The notes beneath the pieces were generated by a model. That model worked only from the letters and a program-made list of their open reading frames with translations. It did not search any database and had not been told where the DNA came from. From contig JAOUCV010000049.1 in the NCBI GenBank assembly GCA_029859555.1, positions 1-10,875 on the forward strand: a stretch of 10,875 nt of DNA, given 5' to 3'. Both the position numbers and the translations under genes were made by a program. Positions 1 through 6,991 of this stretch are shown here, piece after piece. How positions within the stretch are numbered: the first letter of the stretch is position 1; each line of letters opens with the position of its first letter. The DNA is from Gammaproteobacteria bacterium (GTDB taxonomy: Bacteria; Pseudomonadota; Gammaproteobacteria; UBA9214).

Positions 1-1
1 C

Positions 2-214
2 AAGAAAGGCGAGGTTTACAATGCTGTTGTCGTGCGTACCCGCAAGGGTGTGCGTCGCGGTGATGGTTCGCTGATTCGTTTTGACGGGAATGCTGCAGTA
101 TTGCTGAATGCACAGCTGCAGCCAATCGGGACGCGTATTTTTGGCCCGGTGACCCGTGAACTGCGCAGCGAACGCTTTATGAAAATTATTTCGCTCGCAC
201 CGGAAGTTCTGTAG
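2..214 (+). CDS. rplN: 50S ribosomal protein L14 (uL14), 3' part only
   Basis: Only the last 70 codons are present; base 1 is the final base of the preceding codon. The family is about 122 residues, so a bit over half is here. The visible part holds the conserved [11 protein letters not shown] stretch, the [10 protein letters not shown] core and the C-terminal [12 protein letters not shown] and [12 protein letters not shown] segments, close to E. coli L14. L14 is a small beta-barrel protein of the 50S interface. It contributes to an inter-subunit bridge with 16S rRNA and is the docking site of the silencing factor RsfS. It is normally first in the spc operon, and rplX follows after 10 nt, as expected. 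Nothing looks broken; the truncation is only the window edge. Confidence 0.98.
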   Translation, partial: KKGEVYNAVVVRTRKGVRRGDGSLIRFDGNAAVLLNAQLQPIGTRIFGPVTRELRSERFMKIISLAPEVL

Positions 215-224
215 GAATTGAGAC

Positions 225-542
225 ATGAATAGAATCAAGAAAGGCGATGAGGTCATCGTGATAGCAGGCAAGGACAAGGGCAAGCAAGGCAGCGTAATAC
301 GTGTTTTGCCTGACGGCCATTTAATTGTTTCTGACGTCAATATGGCCAAGAAGCACACCAAGCCGAATCCGAACCAGGGTCAGCCGGGTGGCATCATCGA
401 AAAGGAAATGCCGATCGATCCGTCCAATGTCATGTTGTATAACCCGCAGACCGAGAAAGGTGACCGGGTAGGCTTCAAGTTCCTGGAAGATGGTCGCAAG
501 GTGCGTTATTTCAAATCCACCAGTGAAGTGGTGGACATTTAG
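225..542 (+). CDS. rplX: 50S ribosomal protein L24 (uL24)
   Basis: This 105-residue protein matches L24 in length (E. coli about 104). A KOW motif sits near the N-terminus (roughly residues 6-25, [18 protein letters not shown]). It is followed by the conserved [14 protein letters not shown] segment (about residues 45-58) and a C-terminal [17 protein letters not shown] region. L24 binds the 5' domain of 23S rRNA, is one of the assembly-initiating proteins of the 50S subunit, and lies near the exit of the peptide tunnel. The start is supported by an AGGA at 213-216, 8 nt upstream of the ATG and overlapping the rplN stop codon. The 10-nt gap to rplN fits co-translation in the spc operon. Confidence 0.98.
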   Translation: MNRIKKGDEVIVIAGKDKGKQGSVIRVLPDGHLIVSDVNMAKKHTKPNPNQGQPGGIIEKEMPIDPSNVMLYNPQTEKGDRVGFKFLEDGRKVRYFKSTSEVVDI

Positions 543-558
543 GTAATGGTATAGAGAT

Positions 559-1098
559 ATGGCCAGGCTGAAAGACTTTTATTCTGAAACGGTAACCGGG
601 AAGCTGCAGGAGCAGTTTGGTTACAAGAATGTGATGGAGATTCCACGCATTACCAAGATCACGCTGAACATGGGCGTGGGCGAGGCTATTGCCGATCGCA
701 AGGTGATGGAGCATGCGGTGGGTGACATGACCAAGATTTCCGGTCGGAAACCTGTCGTCATCAAGGCACGTAAATCTGTTGCCGGCTTCAAGCTGCGTGA
801 AGGCTGGCCGGTTGGCTGCAAGGTGACCCTGCGCAGTGAACAGATGTACGAGTTCCTTGACCGGTTGATCAGTGTTGCGATTCCGCGTATTCGTGACTTC
901 CGTGGTATGAATCCGAAGTCATTTGATGGTCGTGGCAATTACAACATGGGCGTCAAGGAACAGATCATTTTTCCCGAGATTGACTACGACAAGATTGATA
1001 CCTTGCGCGGTCTTGATATTACATTCACAACAACTGCAAATACGGACGAAGAAGGGCGCGCACTGCTTGCAGCGTTTAACTTCCCGTTCAGGCACTGA
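559..1098 (+). CDS. rplE: 50S ribosomal protein L5 (uL5)
   Basis: The 179-residue product has the same length as E. coli L5. Recognisable segments are the N-terminal [10 protein letters not shown], the [10 protein letters not shown] stretch (about residues 34-43), the [19 protein letters not shown] rRNA-binding region, and the C-terminal [21 protein letters not shown]5 binds 5S rRNA together with L18 and L25 in the central protuberance and contacts S13 in bridge B1b. The ATG follows rplX by 16 nt. Its ribosome-binding site is weak: only an AGAGA run at 553-557 very close to the start, so translation probably depends on coupling. In E. coli the S8 repressor acts around this junction; I could not recognise that RNA fold here. 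Confidence 0.98.
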   Translation: MARLKDFYSETVTGKLQEQFGYKNVMEIPRITKITLNMGVGEAIADRKVMEHAVGDMTKISGRKPVVIKARKSVAGFKLREGWPVGCKVTLRSEQMYEFLDRLISVAIPRIRDFRGMNPKSFDGRGNYNMGVKEQIIFPEIDYDKIDTLRGLDITFTTTANTDEEGRALLAAFNFPFRH

Positions 1099-1107
1099 GG
1101 TAGAACG

Positions 1108-1413
1108 ATGGCAAAGAATTCCATGATTGCCCGTGAAAACAAGCGCACTCGTGCGGTCAAGCGGTTTGCAACCAAACGTGCCGAGCTGAAAGCGATCATC
1201 AAGAGCACTACCAGCACTTATGATGAACGCTATGCAGCGCAGCTGAAGTTGCAGCAGCAGCCGCGTGATGCCAGCCCGGTACGTGGCCGTAATCGTTGCC
1301 GCGTAACCGGCAGGCCACACGGTTATTACAGAAAATTCGGACTTTCCAGAAACAAGCTTCGTGAGGCCGCCATGCGTGGTGATATCCCCGGGCTCGTCAA
1401 GGCAAGCTGGTAA
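1108..1413 (+). CDS. rpsN: 30S ribosomal protein S14 (uS14), long zinc-free type
   Basis: At 101 residues this is the long form of S14, the same length as in E. coli. The C-terminal signature [19 protein letters not shown] is present (roughly residues 63-81). Only one cysteine is left in the protein, so the CxxC...CxxC zinc ribbon of the short 61-residue form is absent. S14 belongs to the head of the 30S subunit and assembles late, next to S3, S10 and S19. A GAGGT at 1097-1101 overlaps the rplE stop codon and sits 6 nt before the ATG, a good site that implies coupling. The zinc-free S14 contrasts with the zinc-ligand forms of L36 and S4 found downstream. Confidence 0.98.
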   Translation: MAKNSMIARENKRTRAVKRFATKRAELKAIIKSTTSTYDERYAAQLKLQQQPRDASPVRGRNRCRVTGRPHGYYRKFGLSRNKLREAAMRGDIPGLVKASW

Positions 1414-1419
1414 ATTATT

Positions 1420-1812
1420 ATGATGACTGACCCCATAGCTGATCTTCTGACCCGTATTCGTAACGGCCAGTCCGCCAACAAGGTGGAGGTTTCCATGCCT
1501 TCATCGCGGCTGAAATGTGCGATTGCAAATGTCCTGAAGGACGAAGGTTATATCGCAGACTTTTCAACCTCTGAAGAGGATGGCAAGCCGGTTTTGACGA
1601 TTAATCTGAAGTATTACGACGGCAAGCCTGTTATCGAGATGATTCAGCGTTCAAGTCGCCCCGGACTGCGCCTCTACAAGGGCAAGGGTGAACTGCCCAG
1701 CATTCAGAACGGTCTTGGCGTAGCAATTATTTCAACTTCCAAGGGTGTTATGAGTGATCGTCAGGCCCGTGCTGCCGGTGAAGGTGGCGAAGTTCTTTGT
1801 GTAGTAAGTTAA
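1420..1812 (+). CDS. rpsH: 30S ribosomal protein S8 (uS8)
   Basis: The 130-residue product equals E. coli S8 in length. It starts with the conserved [14 protein letters not shown], continues with [19 protein letters not shown] and ends with [20 protein letters not shown], the C-terminal rRNA-binding motif. S8 binds the central domain of 16S rRNA, is needed early in platform assembly, and in E. coli represses the spc operon by binding its mRNA. Two ATG codons lie in tandem (1420 and 1423). The first is given, but the second would also produce a normal S8. No Shine-Dalgarno sequence is visible: the nearest purine run is an AAGG 17 nt away. The 6-nt gap to rpsN suggests translation by coupling or re-initiation. 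Confidence 0.98.
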   Translation: MMTDPIADLLTRIRNGQSANKVEVSMPSSRLKCAIANVLKDEGYIADFSTSEEDGKPVLTINLKYYDGKPVIEMIQRSSRPGLRLYKGKGELPSIQNGLGVAIISTSKGVMSDRQARAAGEGGEVLCVVS

Positions 1813-1832
1813 TAAGTTAAGCGGAAAAAGAC

Positions 1833-2366
1833 ATGTCTAGAGTTGCAAACAAACCGGTAACCGTGCCAGCTGCGGTGGAAATCACCGAAAACGGCCAGCA
1901 GTTGAGTGTCAAGGGACCGAAGGGAACGCTGGAACACAAGGTCCATGACCTGGTGGAAGTGGCTCGTGAAGACGGCCAGCTGACTTTCAGGGCCCGTGAT
2001 GAATCCAAGGCTGCCAATGCGCTGGCTGGTACCACGCGTTCTGTGGTCAGCAACCTTGTTATGGGTGTGAGTGACGGTTTCGAGAAGAAACTTGAACTGG
2101 TCGGCGTTGGTTATCGTGCCCAGGCCAAGGGCAAGGTGCTTAATCTGTCGCTGGGTTTTTCCCATCCGGTTGACTATACACTCCCGGAAGGTATTTCCGC
2201 TGCAACGCCCAGCCAGACAGAAATTGTTATCAGTGGCAGTGACAAGCAAAAGGTCGGACAGGTAGCTGCAGAAATTCGTGCATTCCGTCCACCTGAACCA
2301 TACAAGGGCAAGGGTGTACGTTATGCGGGCGAGCACATTGTCCGTAAAGAAGCCAAGAAGAAATAG
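1833..2366 (+). CDS. rplF: 50S ribosomal protein L6 (uL6)
   Basis: The 177-residue protein equals E. coli L6 in length. It shows the two-repeat layout of the family: an N-terminal half containing [16 protein letters not shown], and a C-terminal half containing [20 protein letters not shown] and the [16 protein letters not shown] signature (about residues 152-168), with a basic KEAKKK tail. L6 sits near the sarcin-ricin loop and the factor-binding site of the 50S subunit, where it supports elongation factor function. A GGAAAAAG (from 1823) lies just upstream of the ATG, 20 nt after the rpsH stop, and serves as a moderate ribosome-binding site. Nothing in it departs from the family. Confidence 0.98.
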   Translation: MSRVANKPVTVPAAVEITENGQQLSVKGPKGTLEHKVHDLVEVAREDGQLTFRARDESKAANALAGTTRSVVSNLVMGVSDGFEKKLELVGVGYRAQAKGKVLNLSLGFSHPVDYTLPEGISAATPSQTEIVISGSDKQKVGQVAAEIRAFRPPEPYKGKGVRYAGEHIVRKEAKKK

Positions 2367-2378
2367 GCAAAGATTATT

Positions 2379-2732
2379 ATGAACAAGAAACAGACACGTT
2401 TACGCCGGGCACGTCGCGGCAGGGCGCATATCCAGAACATTGGTGCTACCCGCCTGTGTATTCACAAGACGCCGCGCCATATCTATGCACAGGTTATTTC
2501 GCCTGAAGGCAATACGGTTCTTGCCAGTGCTTCCACCCTCGACAAGGAAGTGCGCAAGGATGTTGAGAAAACCGGTGGTGCTGCAGCGGCAACAGTAGTG
2601 GGCAAGGTGGTGGCAGAACGTGCCAAGACCGCCGGTGTTACGAAAGTGGCATTCGACCGTTCCGGTTTTAAATATCACGGCCGCGTGAAGGCGCTGGCGG
2701 AGGCTGCTCGTGAGGGCGGCCTCGATTTCTGA
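2379..2732 (+). CDS. rplR: 50S ribosomal protein L18 (uL18)
   Basis: The product is 117 residues, identical in length to E. coli L18. It has the basic N-terminus typical of the family ([16 protein letters not shown]), then [16 protein letters not shown], and ends with [20 protein letters not shown] and a GLDF terminus. L18 binds 5S rRNA and, with L5, places it in the central protuberance. The gap to rplF is 12 nt. The only SD-like bases are an AGG overlapping the rplF stop (2365-2367), 11 nt from the ATG, so the site is weak. The bases just before the start (ATTATT) match those before rpsH, another gene here without a clear SD. Confidence 0.98.
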   Translation: MNKKQTRLRRARRGRAHIQNIGATRLCIHKTPRHIYAQVISPEGNTVLASASTLDKEVRKDVEKTGGAAAATVVGKVVAERAKTAGVTKVAFDRSGFKYHGRVKALAEAAREGGLDF

Positions 2733-2745
2733 CAAGGGTTCAGTT

Positions 2746-3252
2746 ATGGCAAGAGTAGACACACAGGCGCAGGGCGATGGACTGCTGGAAAAGCTGGTTA
2801 CGGTTAATCGCGTAGCCAAGGTTGTAAAAGGCGGTCGTCAATTCGGCTTTACGGCACTGACAGTCGTTGGTGATGGCGAAGGTCGGGTTGGTTATGGCTA
2901 TGGCAAGGCACGTGAAGTGCCAGTCGCTATCCAGAAAGCAATGGAAGCCGCTCGCAAGAACATGATTGCTGTCAACCTGAAGGGCGACACGCTGCAATAC
3001 CCGCTGACTGCCCGTCATGGTGCGGCCAAGGTGTTCATGAAGCCGGCATCTGAAGGTACCGGTATTATTGCCGGTGGCGCGATGCGCGCTGTGTTCGAGG
3101 TTGTCGGTGTGCGTGACGTGCTTGCCAAGTGTATCGGTTCCAACAACCCGATCAATGTATTGCGTGCCACTATTCGCGGGCTTCAGGACATGCGTTCGCC
3201 CCAGGATATGGCGAGCAAACGTGGCAAGAAGGTCGAGGAGATCATGGAGTAA
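2746..3252 (+). CDS. rpsE: 30S ribosomal protein S5 (uS5)
   Basis: The ATG at 2746 gives 168 residues, close to the 167 of E. coli S5. An upstream in-frame ATG at 2710 would add 12 residues, overlap rplR by 23 nt and is not supported. An AAGGG at 2734-2738, 7 nt before 2746, settles the start. The N-terminal double-stranded-RNA-binding fold includes [19 protein letters not shown] (about residues 20-38), the loop where spectinomycin-resistance changes occur in E. coli. [18 protein letters not shown] and the C-terminal [16 protein letters not shown] and [16 protein letters not shown] motifs follow. S5 lies at the mRNA entry side of the 30S subunit and acts in decoding accuracy and mRNA unwinding. 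Confidence 0.98.
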   Translation: MARVDTQAQGDGLLEKLVTVNRVAKVVKGGRQFGFTALTVVGDGEGRVGYGYGKAREVPVAIQKAMEAARKNMIAVNLKGDTLQYPLTARHGAAKVFMKPASEGTGIIAGGAMRAVFEVVGVRDVLAKCIGSNNPINVLRATIRGLQDMRSPQDMASKRGKKVEEIME

Positions 3253-3255
3253 GTC

Positions 3256-3441
3256 ATGGCTGCTGCAAAAAAAATCAGAGTATCACAGACAAAGAGCGGT
3301 AACGGTCGTCTGAAAAGTCACAAGGCCACGTTGATTGGTCTGGGCCTGCGTCGCATACGACATACCGTTGAGCTTGATGACACGCCGGAAATTCGCGGCA
3401 TGATTAACAAGATCTCTTACATGGTAAGGATCGAGGAATAG
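3256..3441 (+). CDS. rpmD: 50S ribosomal protein L30 (uL30)
   Basis: This 61-residue protein is L30 (E. coli 59 residues). It has the short beta-alpha-beta core seen in [28 protein letters not shown] and the ending [16 protein letters not shown]30 is a peripheral, bacterial-optional 50S protein that contacts 23S rRNA domain II and 5S rRNA regions. Its ATG is only 3 nt after the rpsE stop. The GGAG SD (3246-3249) lies inside the last codons of rpsE, 6 nt before the start, a clear case of coupled translation. Its position between S5 and L15 is the usual one. Confidence 0.98.
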   Translation: MAAAKKIRVSQTKSGNGRLKSHKATLIGLGLRRIRHTVELDDTPEIRGMINKISYMVRIEE

Positions 3442-3444
3442 AAA

Positions 3445-3879
3445 ATGCGTCTTAATACGTTAAAACCCGGTGCGGGTAGCAGAAAAGACAGCAAGCGCGT
3501 GGGCCGTGGTATCGGCTCCGGTCTTGGAAAAACCTGTGGCCGTGGTCACAAGGGTCAGAAATCACGTTCTGGCGGTTTTCACAAGATAGGTTTTGAAGGC
3601 GGCCAGATGCCGTTGCAGCGTCGCTTGCCGAAGGTGGGCTTTACTGCACGCAAGTCCCGCTTTGTTGACGAGTTGCGTTTGAACGAGCTGGCACTGGTTG
3701 AGGGTGACGTGGTCGACATGGATAGCCTGAAAAAGGCCAACCTGATTTCACGTGAAGTGAAAACAGTGAAAGTGTTCGCTTCCGGCACTATCGAGAAGGC
3801 CGTTACATTAAAAGGTATCAAGGTCACCAGGGGTGCTCGTGCAGCAATTGAAGCAGCCGGGGGCAAGATCGAGGAATAA
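3445..3879 (+). CDS. rplO: 50S ribosomal protein L15 (uL15)
   Basis: At 144 residues it equals E. coli L15. The glycine- and basic-rich N-terminus threads into 23S rRNA and is easily seen: [40 protein letters not shown] and [18 protein letters not shown] (residues about 2-67). The globular C-terminal half ends [16 protein letters not shown]15 is a late-assembly 50S protein. A GAGGAA at 3433-3438 inside the end of rpmD, 6 nt before the ATG, is a strong and coupled ribosome-binding site. The stop codon TAA directly abuts the secY ATG, leaving no spacer. Confidence 0.98.
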   Translation: MRLNTLKPGAGSRKDSKRVGRGIGSGLGKTCGRGHKGQKSRSGGFHKIGFEGGQMPLQRRLPKVGFTARKSRFVDELRLNELALVEGDVVDMDSLKKANLISREVKTVKVFASGTIEKAVTLKGIKVTRGARAAIEAAGGKIEE

Positions 3880-5235
3880 ATGGCTATCGGATCTTCAGTA
3901 TCAGGCGCAGCTTCCGGGCTGGGGCAAATGAAAGAGCTGCGTCAGCGGCTCTTTTTCGTCATTGGCGCCATCATTGTCTTCCGTATCGGGACCTTTATTC
4001 CGTTACCCGGAATAGATCCGGTTGTGCTGGCTGCACTGGTTGACCAGCAGCGCGGCACCATCCTGGAAATGTTCAACATGTTTTCCGGTGGCGCACTGGA
4101 ACGTCTGTCCCTGTTTGCACTTGGCATCATGCCGTATATCTCGGCCTCTATTATTATGAACCTGCTGACAGTGACAGTACCGTCGCTGGAAGCATTGAAG
4201 AAAGAAGGCGGTGAAGCCGGTCGCCACAAGATTACCCAGTATACGCGCTACGGTACCGTTGGCCTGGCCACCATGCAGGCATTCGGTATTTCATCAGCGC
4301 TGCAGGGGCAGCAGATTGCCGGCAGCAACCTGGTGATGAATCCGGGCGGCGGCTTTGTACTGACCGCTGTTGTTACCCTGGTAACCGGTACTATCTTCCT
4401 GATGTGGCTCGGTGAGCAGGTAACCGAACGCGGTGTTGGCAACGGTATTTCAATCATTATCTTCTCCGGTATTGTGGCCGGCCTGCCGTCGGCTATTGGT
4501 GGCACGCTGGAACTTGCGCGTACCGGTGAAATGAATGTGCTCACTATCCTGGTACTGTTTGCACTGATACTCGCGGTTACCGGCTTTGTTGTATTTGTTG
4601 AGCGAGGCCAGCGCCGCATTACCGTGAATTACGCCAAGCGCCAGCAAGGTCGCAAGGTGTATGCCGCACAAAGTACGCACCTGCCGTTAAAGCTCAACAT
4701 GGCCGGTGTTATTCCGCCGATTTTTGCATCCAGTATTATTCTGTTTCCGGCAACCATGGGTAGCTGGGTAGGGCAGAAAGAAGGCATGGGCTGGCTCAGG
4801 GATATTTCGGCAACACTGTCTCCCGGTCAGCCGCTGTATGTGCTTTTTTATGCGCTGGCGATCGTGTTTTTCTGCTTTTTCTATACAGCGCTGGTATTCA
4901 ATGCGCGCGATACCGCAGACAACCTGAAGAAGTCCGGTGCGTTTATTCCCGGGATTCGTCCAGGCGAGCAGACCGCCAACTATATCGATGGTGTCATGAC
5001 CCGGCTGACAGCCGCGGGTGCGGTATACATTACTCTGGTGTGTTTGATGCCGGAGTTTCTGATTCTCTACTGGAATGTACCGTTCTACTTTGGCGGCACA
5101 TCGTTACTGATTATCGTTGTAGTGACCATGGACTTTATGGCGCAGGTTCAAACGCATCTGGTTTCTCACCAGTACAGCGGCTTGATGAAAAAAGCGAACC
5201 TGAAGGGACATGGCGGAACCGGCATGCTGCGATAG
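3880..5235 (+). CDS. secY: Protein translocase channel subunit SecY
   Basis: SecY forms the protein-conducting channel of the SecYEG translocon in the inner membrane, passing unfolded secretory proteins driven by SecA and inserting membrane proteins from the ribosome. The 451-residue product is slightly longer than E. coli SecY (443). Ten hydrophobic segments can be followed, the first around residues 23-42. The plug and signature region [20 protein letters not shown] lies at residues 68-87. The cytoplasmic C5 loop carries the conserved [11 protein letters not shown] with the arginine essential for SecA-dependent export in E. coli (here R360). A KKANLKG tail follows and extends a few residues beyond the E. 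coli end. The ATG abuts the rplO stop; a GAGGAA (3871-3876) inside rplO is the ribosome-binding site. secE and secG are not in the window. Confidence 0.99.
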   Translation: MAIGSSVSGAASGLGQMKELRQRLFFVIGAIIVFRIGTFIPLPGIDPVVLAALVDQQRGTILEMFNMFSGGALERLSLFALGIMPYISASIIMNLLTVTVPSLEALKKEGGEAGRHKITQYTRYGTVGLATMQAFGISSALQGQQIAGSNLVMNPGGGFVLTAVVTLVTGTIFLMWLGEQVTERGVGNGISIIIFSGIVAGLPSAIGGTLELARTGEMNVLTILVLFALILAVTGFVVFVERGQRRITVNYAKRQQGRKVYAAQSTHLPLKLNMAGVIPPIFASSIILFPATMGSWVGQKEGMGWLRDISATLSPGQPLYVLFYALAIVFFCFFYTALVFNARDTADNLKKSGAFIPGIRPGEQTANYIDGVMTRLTAAGAVYITLVCLMPEFLILYWNVPFYFGGTSLLIIVVVTMDFMAQVQTHLVSHQYSGLMKKANLKGHGGTGMLR

Positions 5236-5260
5236 CAGCGGGCCACACGAGGTAAATGAC

Positions 5261-5374
5261 ATGAAAGTACGTGCTTCAGTCAAGCGTATATGTCGTAACT
5301 GCAAGGTTGTACGTCGCAATGGTGTTGTGCGCGTCATCTGTAAAGATGGTCGTCACAAGCAGCGGCAGGGCTAG
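5261..5374 (+). CDS. rpmJ: 50S ribosomal protein L36 (bL36), zinc-ribbon form
   Basis: This is a 37-residue gene, easily missed because of its size. It begins [20 protein letters not shown] and ends [11 protein letters not shown]. The four zinc ligands are all present: C11, C14, C27 and H32 (CxxC...CxxxxH), so this is the zinc-containing paralogue type. L36 is the smallest 50S protein and is added late, close to the peptidyl-transferase region. The E. coli protein has one more residue between the third ligand and the KHKQRQG end. A GAGGT at 5249-5253, 7 nt before the ATG, is a good ribosome-binding site. It closes the spc gene series; infA, which sits between secY and rpmJ in many other bacteria, is absent. 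Confidence 0.97.
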   Translation: MKVRASVKRICRNCKVVRRNGVVRVICKDGRHKQRQG

Positions 5375-5400
5375 GCAGTTTCGGTTGTTATGCAAGATGT

Positions 5401-5409
5401 TGAAATAAT
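5401..5409 (+). promoter_or_regulatory. Candidate extended -10 promoter of the alpha operon
   Basis: The bases TGAAATAAT match the extended -10 consensus TGnTATAAT at seven of its eight specified positions; the mismatch is the first base of the hexamer (AATAAT). No good -35 lies at the proper distance, which extended -10 promoters tolerate. Transcription would start near 5416 and give a leader of about 130 nt before rpsM, similar in layout to E. coli, where the alpha-operon promoter also lies in the rpmJ-rpsM gap. This is an inference from sequence alone; read-through from the spc operon is equally possible. Confidence 0.35.
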
Positions 5410-5428
5410 TGAAAGTATTGACGCTTCC

Positions 5429-5449
5429 GGGAGTCCGCTACGGAGTTCC
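5429..5449 (+). other. Hairpin in the rpmJ-rpsM leader
   Basis: GGGAGTCCG (5429-5437) can pair with CGGAGTTCC (5441-5449) across a three-base CTA loop. This gives a nine-position stem with one G-G mismatch and one G-U pair. No T-run follows, so it is not an intrinsic terminator. It lies between the extended -10 candidate and rpsM, so it would be near the 5' end of an alpha-operon leader. In E. coli that leader folds into a pseudoknot bound by S4; whether this hairpin belongs to an equivalent fold cannot be shown here. Confidence 0.4.
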
Positions 5450-5466
5450 TGTGAGGCCTTCTGTGA

Positions 5467-5495
5467 TTGATTTATCGGCAGCCAAAGGCTATGCT
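5467..5495 (+). promoter_or_regulatory. Second candidate sigma-70 promoter before rpsM
   Basis: TTGATT (5467-5472) and TATGCT (5490-5495) are separated by exactly 17 nt and each match the consensus at four of six positions. Transcription would start near 5502, leaving only about 45 nt before rpsM. That seems short for an S4-regulated leader, so this is a weaker alternative to the element at 5401-5409, or a minor promoter. Confidence 0.25.
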
Positions 5496-5546
5496 TACCT
5501 GCTTTTCGCGCCGCACTTTTACAATATTGCGTTGGAGATGATTTAG

Positions 5547-5903
5547 ATGGCCCGTATCGCCGGAATTAACATAGCGCCGCACAAACATGCGGGGATTGCC
5601 CTGACAGGTATTTATGGCATTGGTCGCGTCACTGCGCGCAAGATCTGTGACGACAGTGGTATCAAGCCGGATGTAAAAATCAAGGACCTGACCGAGGCAG
5701 AGGTTGAGGCGATTCGTACAGAGGTTGTCAAGTACACCATCGAGGGTGACCTGCGCCGTACTATCTCCATGAACATCAAGCGCCTCATGGACCTGGGCTG
5801 CTACCGTGGTATCCGTCATCGTCGTGGCCTGCCACTGCGTGGACAGCAGACACAGACTAATGCACGCACCCGCAAGGGACCGCGTCGCCCGATTCGCAAG
5901 TAA
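5547..5903 (+). CDS. rpsM: 30S ribosomal protein S13 (uS13)
   Basis: The 118-residue product equals E. coli S13 in length. It starts [19 protein letters not shown], carries the helix-hairpin-helix-like [18 protein letters not shown] (about residues 23-40), and ends with the basic tail signature [20 protein letters not shown] (about residues 93-112) that reaches toward the P-site tRNA. S13 sits at the top of the 30S head and bridges to L5. The start is set by a GGAG at 5534-5537, 9 nt upstream. An ATG-ATT-TAG triplet run lies between that site and the start codon; it is in frame but closed, so it cannot extend the protein. This is the first gene of the alpha operon, after a 172-nt gap. Confidence 0.98.
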   Translation: MARIAGINIAPHKHAGIALTGIYGIGRVTARKICDDSGIKPDVKIKDLTEAEVEAIRTEVVKYTIEGDLRRTISMNIKRLMDLGCYRGIRHRRGLPLRGQQTQTNARTRKGPRRPIRK

Positions 5904-5947
5904 TTTCCTGATTAAACCAGGCAAACCTATATAAACCGGAAAACAGT

Positions 5948-6331
5948 ATGGCAAAGGCACCAGTAAAGAAGAAGGTGAAGAAGGACGTTGCTGACGGCAT
6001 CGCCCACATTCACGCATCATTCAACAATACCATCATCATGATTACCGACCGGCAGGGTAATGCCCTGGCCTGGGCGACTGCTGGTGGTTCGGGTTTTCGC
6101 GGGTCTCGCAAGAGCACGCCGTTTGCAGCCCAGGTTGCCGCAGAAAAAGCCGGTGATAAAGTAAAGGAATTCGGCATGAAAAACCTTGAGGTTGAGGTCA
6201 AGGGTCCGGGTCCCGGTCGTGAATCTGCTGTTCGTGCGCTCAACAATGCCGGGTTCCAGATTACCAACATTACAGACGTGACACCGATACCGCATAACGG
6301 ATGTCGTCCACCTAAAAAGCGTCGCGTCTAG
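5948..6331 (+). CDS. rpsK: 30S ribosomal protein S11 (uS11)
   Basis: The product has 127 residues (E. coli 129). A lysine-rich N-terminus ([12 protein letters not shown]) is followed by [36 protein letters not shown] and the [18 protein letters not shown] stretch, ending [15 protein letters not shown]11 lies on the 30S platform near the mRNA exit and the 3' end of 16S rRNA. The Asn-Gly pair at residues 117-118 aligns with the site that becomes isoaspartate in E. coli S11. The gene follows rpsM by 44 nt; GGAAAA (from 5938), 7 nt before the ATG, is the probable ribosome-binding site. No separate promoter is evident in the gap. Confidence 0.98.
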   Translation: MAKAPVKKKVKKDVADGIAHIHASFNNTIIMITDRQGNALAWATAGGSGFRGSRKSTPFAAQVAAEKAGDKVKEFGMKNLEVEVKGPGPGRESAVRALNNAGFQITNITDVTPIPHNGCRPPKKRRV

Positions 6332-6345
6332 GAAGGAAAGAGAAA

Positions 6346-6972
6346 ATGGCAAAATATACTGGTTCCAAGTGCCGTCAGTGTCGCCGCGAAGGTGGCAAGT
6401 TGTTTCTGAAAGGCGAGAAATGCTTCACCTCAAAGTGCCCGGTCGAAAAACGTCCGTTCCCGCCAGGTCAGCACGGTCAGCGTCGAACACGGCTTTCTGA
6501 TTACGCCACCCAGTTGCGCGAGAAGCAGAAACTGCGTCGCATCTACGGTGTGCTTGAAAAGCAATTCCGTAATTACTACCAGAAAGCGGCTTCTACCAAG
6601 GGCTCTACCGGTGAGAACCTGTTGCAGCTACTGGAAGGTCGCCTGGACAATGTCGTTTATCGTATGGGCTTCTCGTCTTCACGCAGCGAATCACGTCAGC
6701 TATTGCGCCACAACGGCATCAGCATCAATGGTTCTCGTGTGAATATACCCTCATACCAGGTGCAGCCGGATGATGTGGTCAGCATAAACGAAAAGTGCCG
6801 CAAGCAATTGCGTATCAGTTCGGCAATGGAGCTTGCGCAGCAGCGCGGTATTTCAGAGTGGGTTGATACAGACACAAAGAAAATGGAAGGTGTCTATAAA
6901 TCACGTCCGGAGCGCAGTGAGCTGCCGGCTGATATCAATGAACATCTGATTGTAGAATTGTATTCCAAGTAA
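6346..6972 (+). CDS. rpsD: 30S ribosomal protein S4 (uS4), with four-cysteine zinc motif
   Basis: The 208-residue protein is S4 (E. coli 206). Its N-terminal part carries C9, C12, C26 and C31 in a CxxC-x13-CxxxxC arrangement, matching the zinc-binding form known from Thermus. E. coli S4 lacks most of these cysteines and Pseudomonas keeps only some. After that come the [20 protein letters not shown] and [15 protein letters not shown] motifs. The S4 RNA-binding domain (about residues 98-160) contains [11 protein letters not shown] and [20 protein letters not shown]. The C-terminus [15 protein letters not shown] is strongly conserved. S4 starts 30S assembly by binding the five-way junction of 16S rRNA and in E. 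coli represses the alpha operon. AGGAAGGA at 6330-6337, 8 nt before the ATG, is the strongest ribosome-binding site of the operon. Confidence 0.98.
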   Translation: MAKYTGSKCRQCRREGGKLFLKGEKCFTSKCPVEKRPFPPGQHGQRRTRLSDYATQLREKQKLRRIYGVLEKQFRNYYQKAASTKGSTGENLLQLLEGRLDNVVYRMGFSSSRSESRQLLRHNGISINGSRVNIPSYQVQPDDVVSINEKCRKQLRISSAMELAQQRGISEWVDTDTKKMEGVYKSRPERSELPADINEHLIVELYSK

Positions 6973-6991
6973 GAATTGAGAGGCTTATTTC

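Noticed and set aside
543-590. Search for the S8 repressor-binding fold at the rplX-rplE junction known from E. coli
   Set aside because: No stem with the expected shape could be recognised by eye, so no site is claimed.
919-1320. Minus-strand open frame of 133 codons over rplE and rpsN
   Set aside because: It crosses two strongly conserved ribosomal protein genes and shows no family motif.
1809-2336. Open frame of 175 codons on the minus strand opposite rplF
   Set aside because: It lies entirely over rplF (with 23 nt outside), has no recognisable domain, and its composition is what a codon-biased gene gives when read backwards.
2710-2745. Upstream ATG that would lengthen S5 by 12 residues
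   Set aside because: It overlaps rplR, gives an N-terminus unlike S5, and the ATG at 2746 has a good AAGGG ribosome-binding site and the normal S5 length.
5418-5444. TTGACG followed by TACGGA as an alpha-operon promoter
   Set aside because: The -35 is good, but the spacing is only 15 nt and the -10 match is poor; it also lies within the hairpin.
5520-5525. TACAAT, a five-of-six match to the -10 consensus, just before rpsM
   Set aside because: No -35 at 16-18 nt, and transcription would begin inside the rpsM ribosome-binding site.
5472-6020. Minus-strand open frame of 182 codons spanning the rpsM leader, rpsM and the start of rpsK
   Set aside because: It is antisense to conserved genes and no protein family is recognisable in it.
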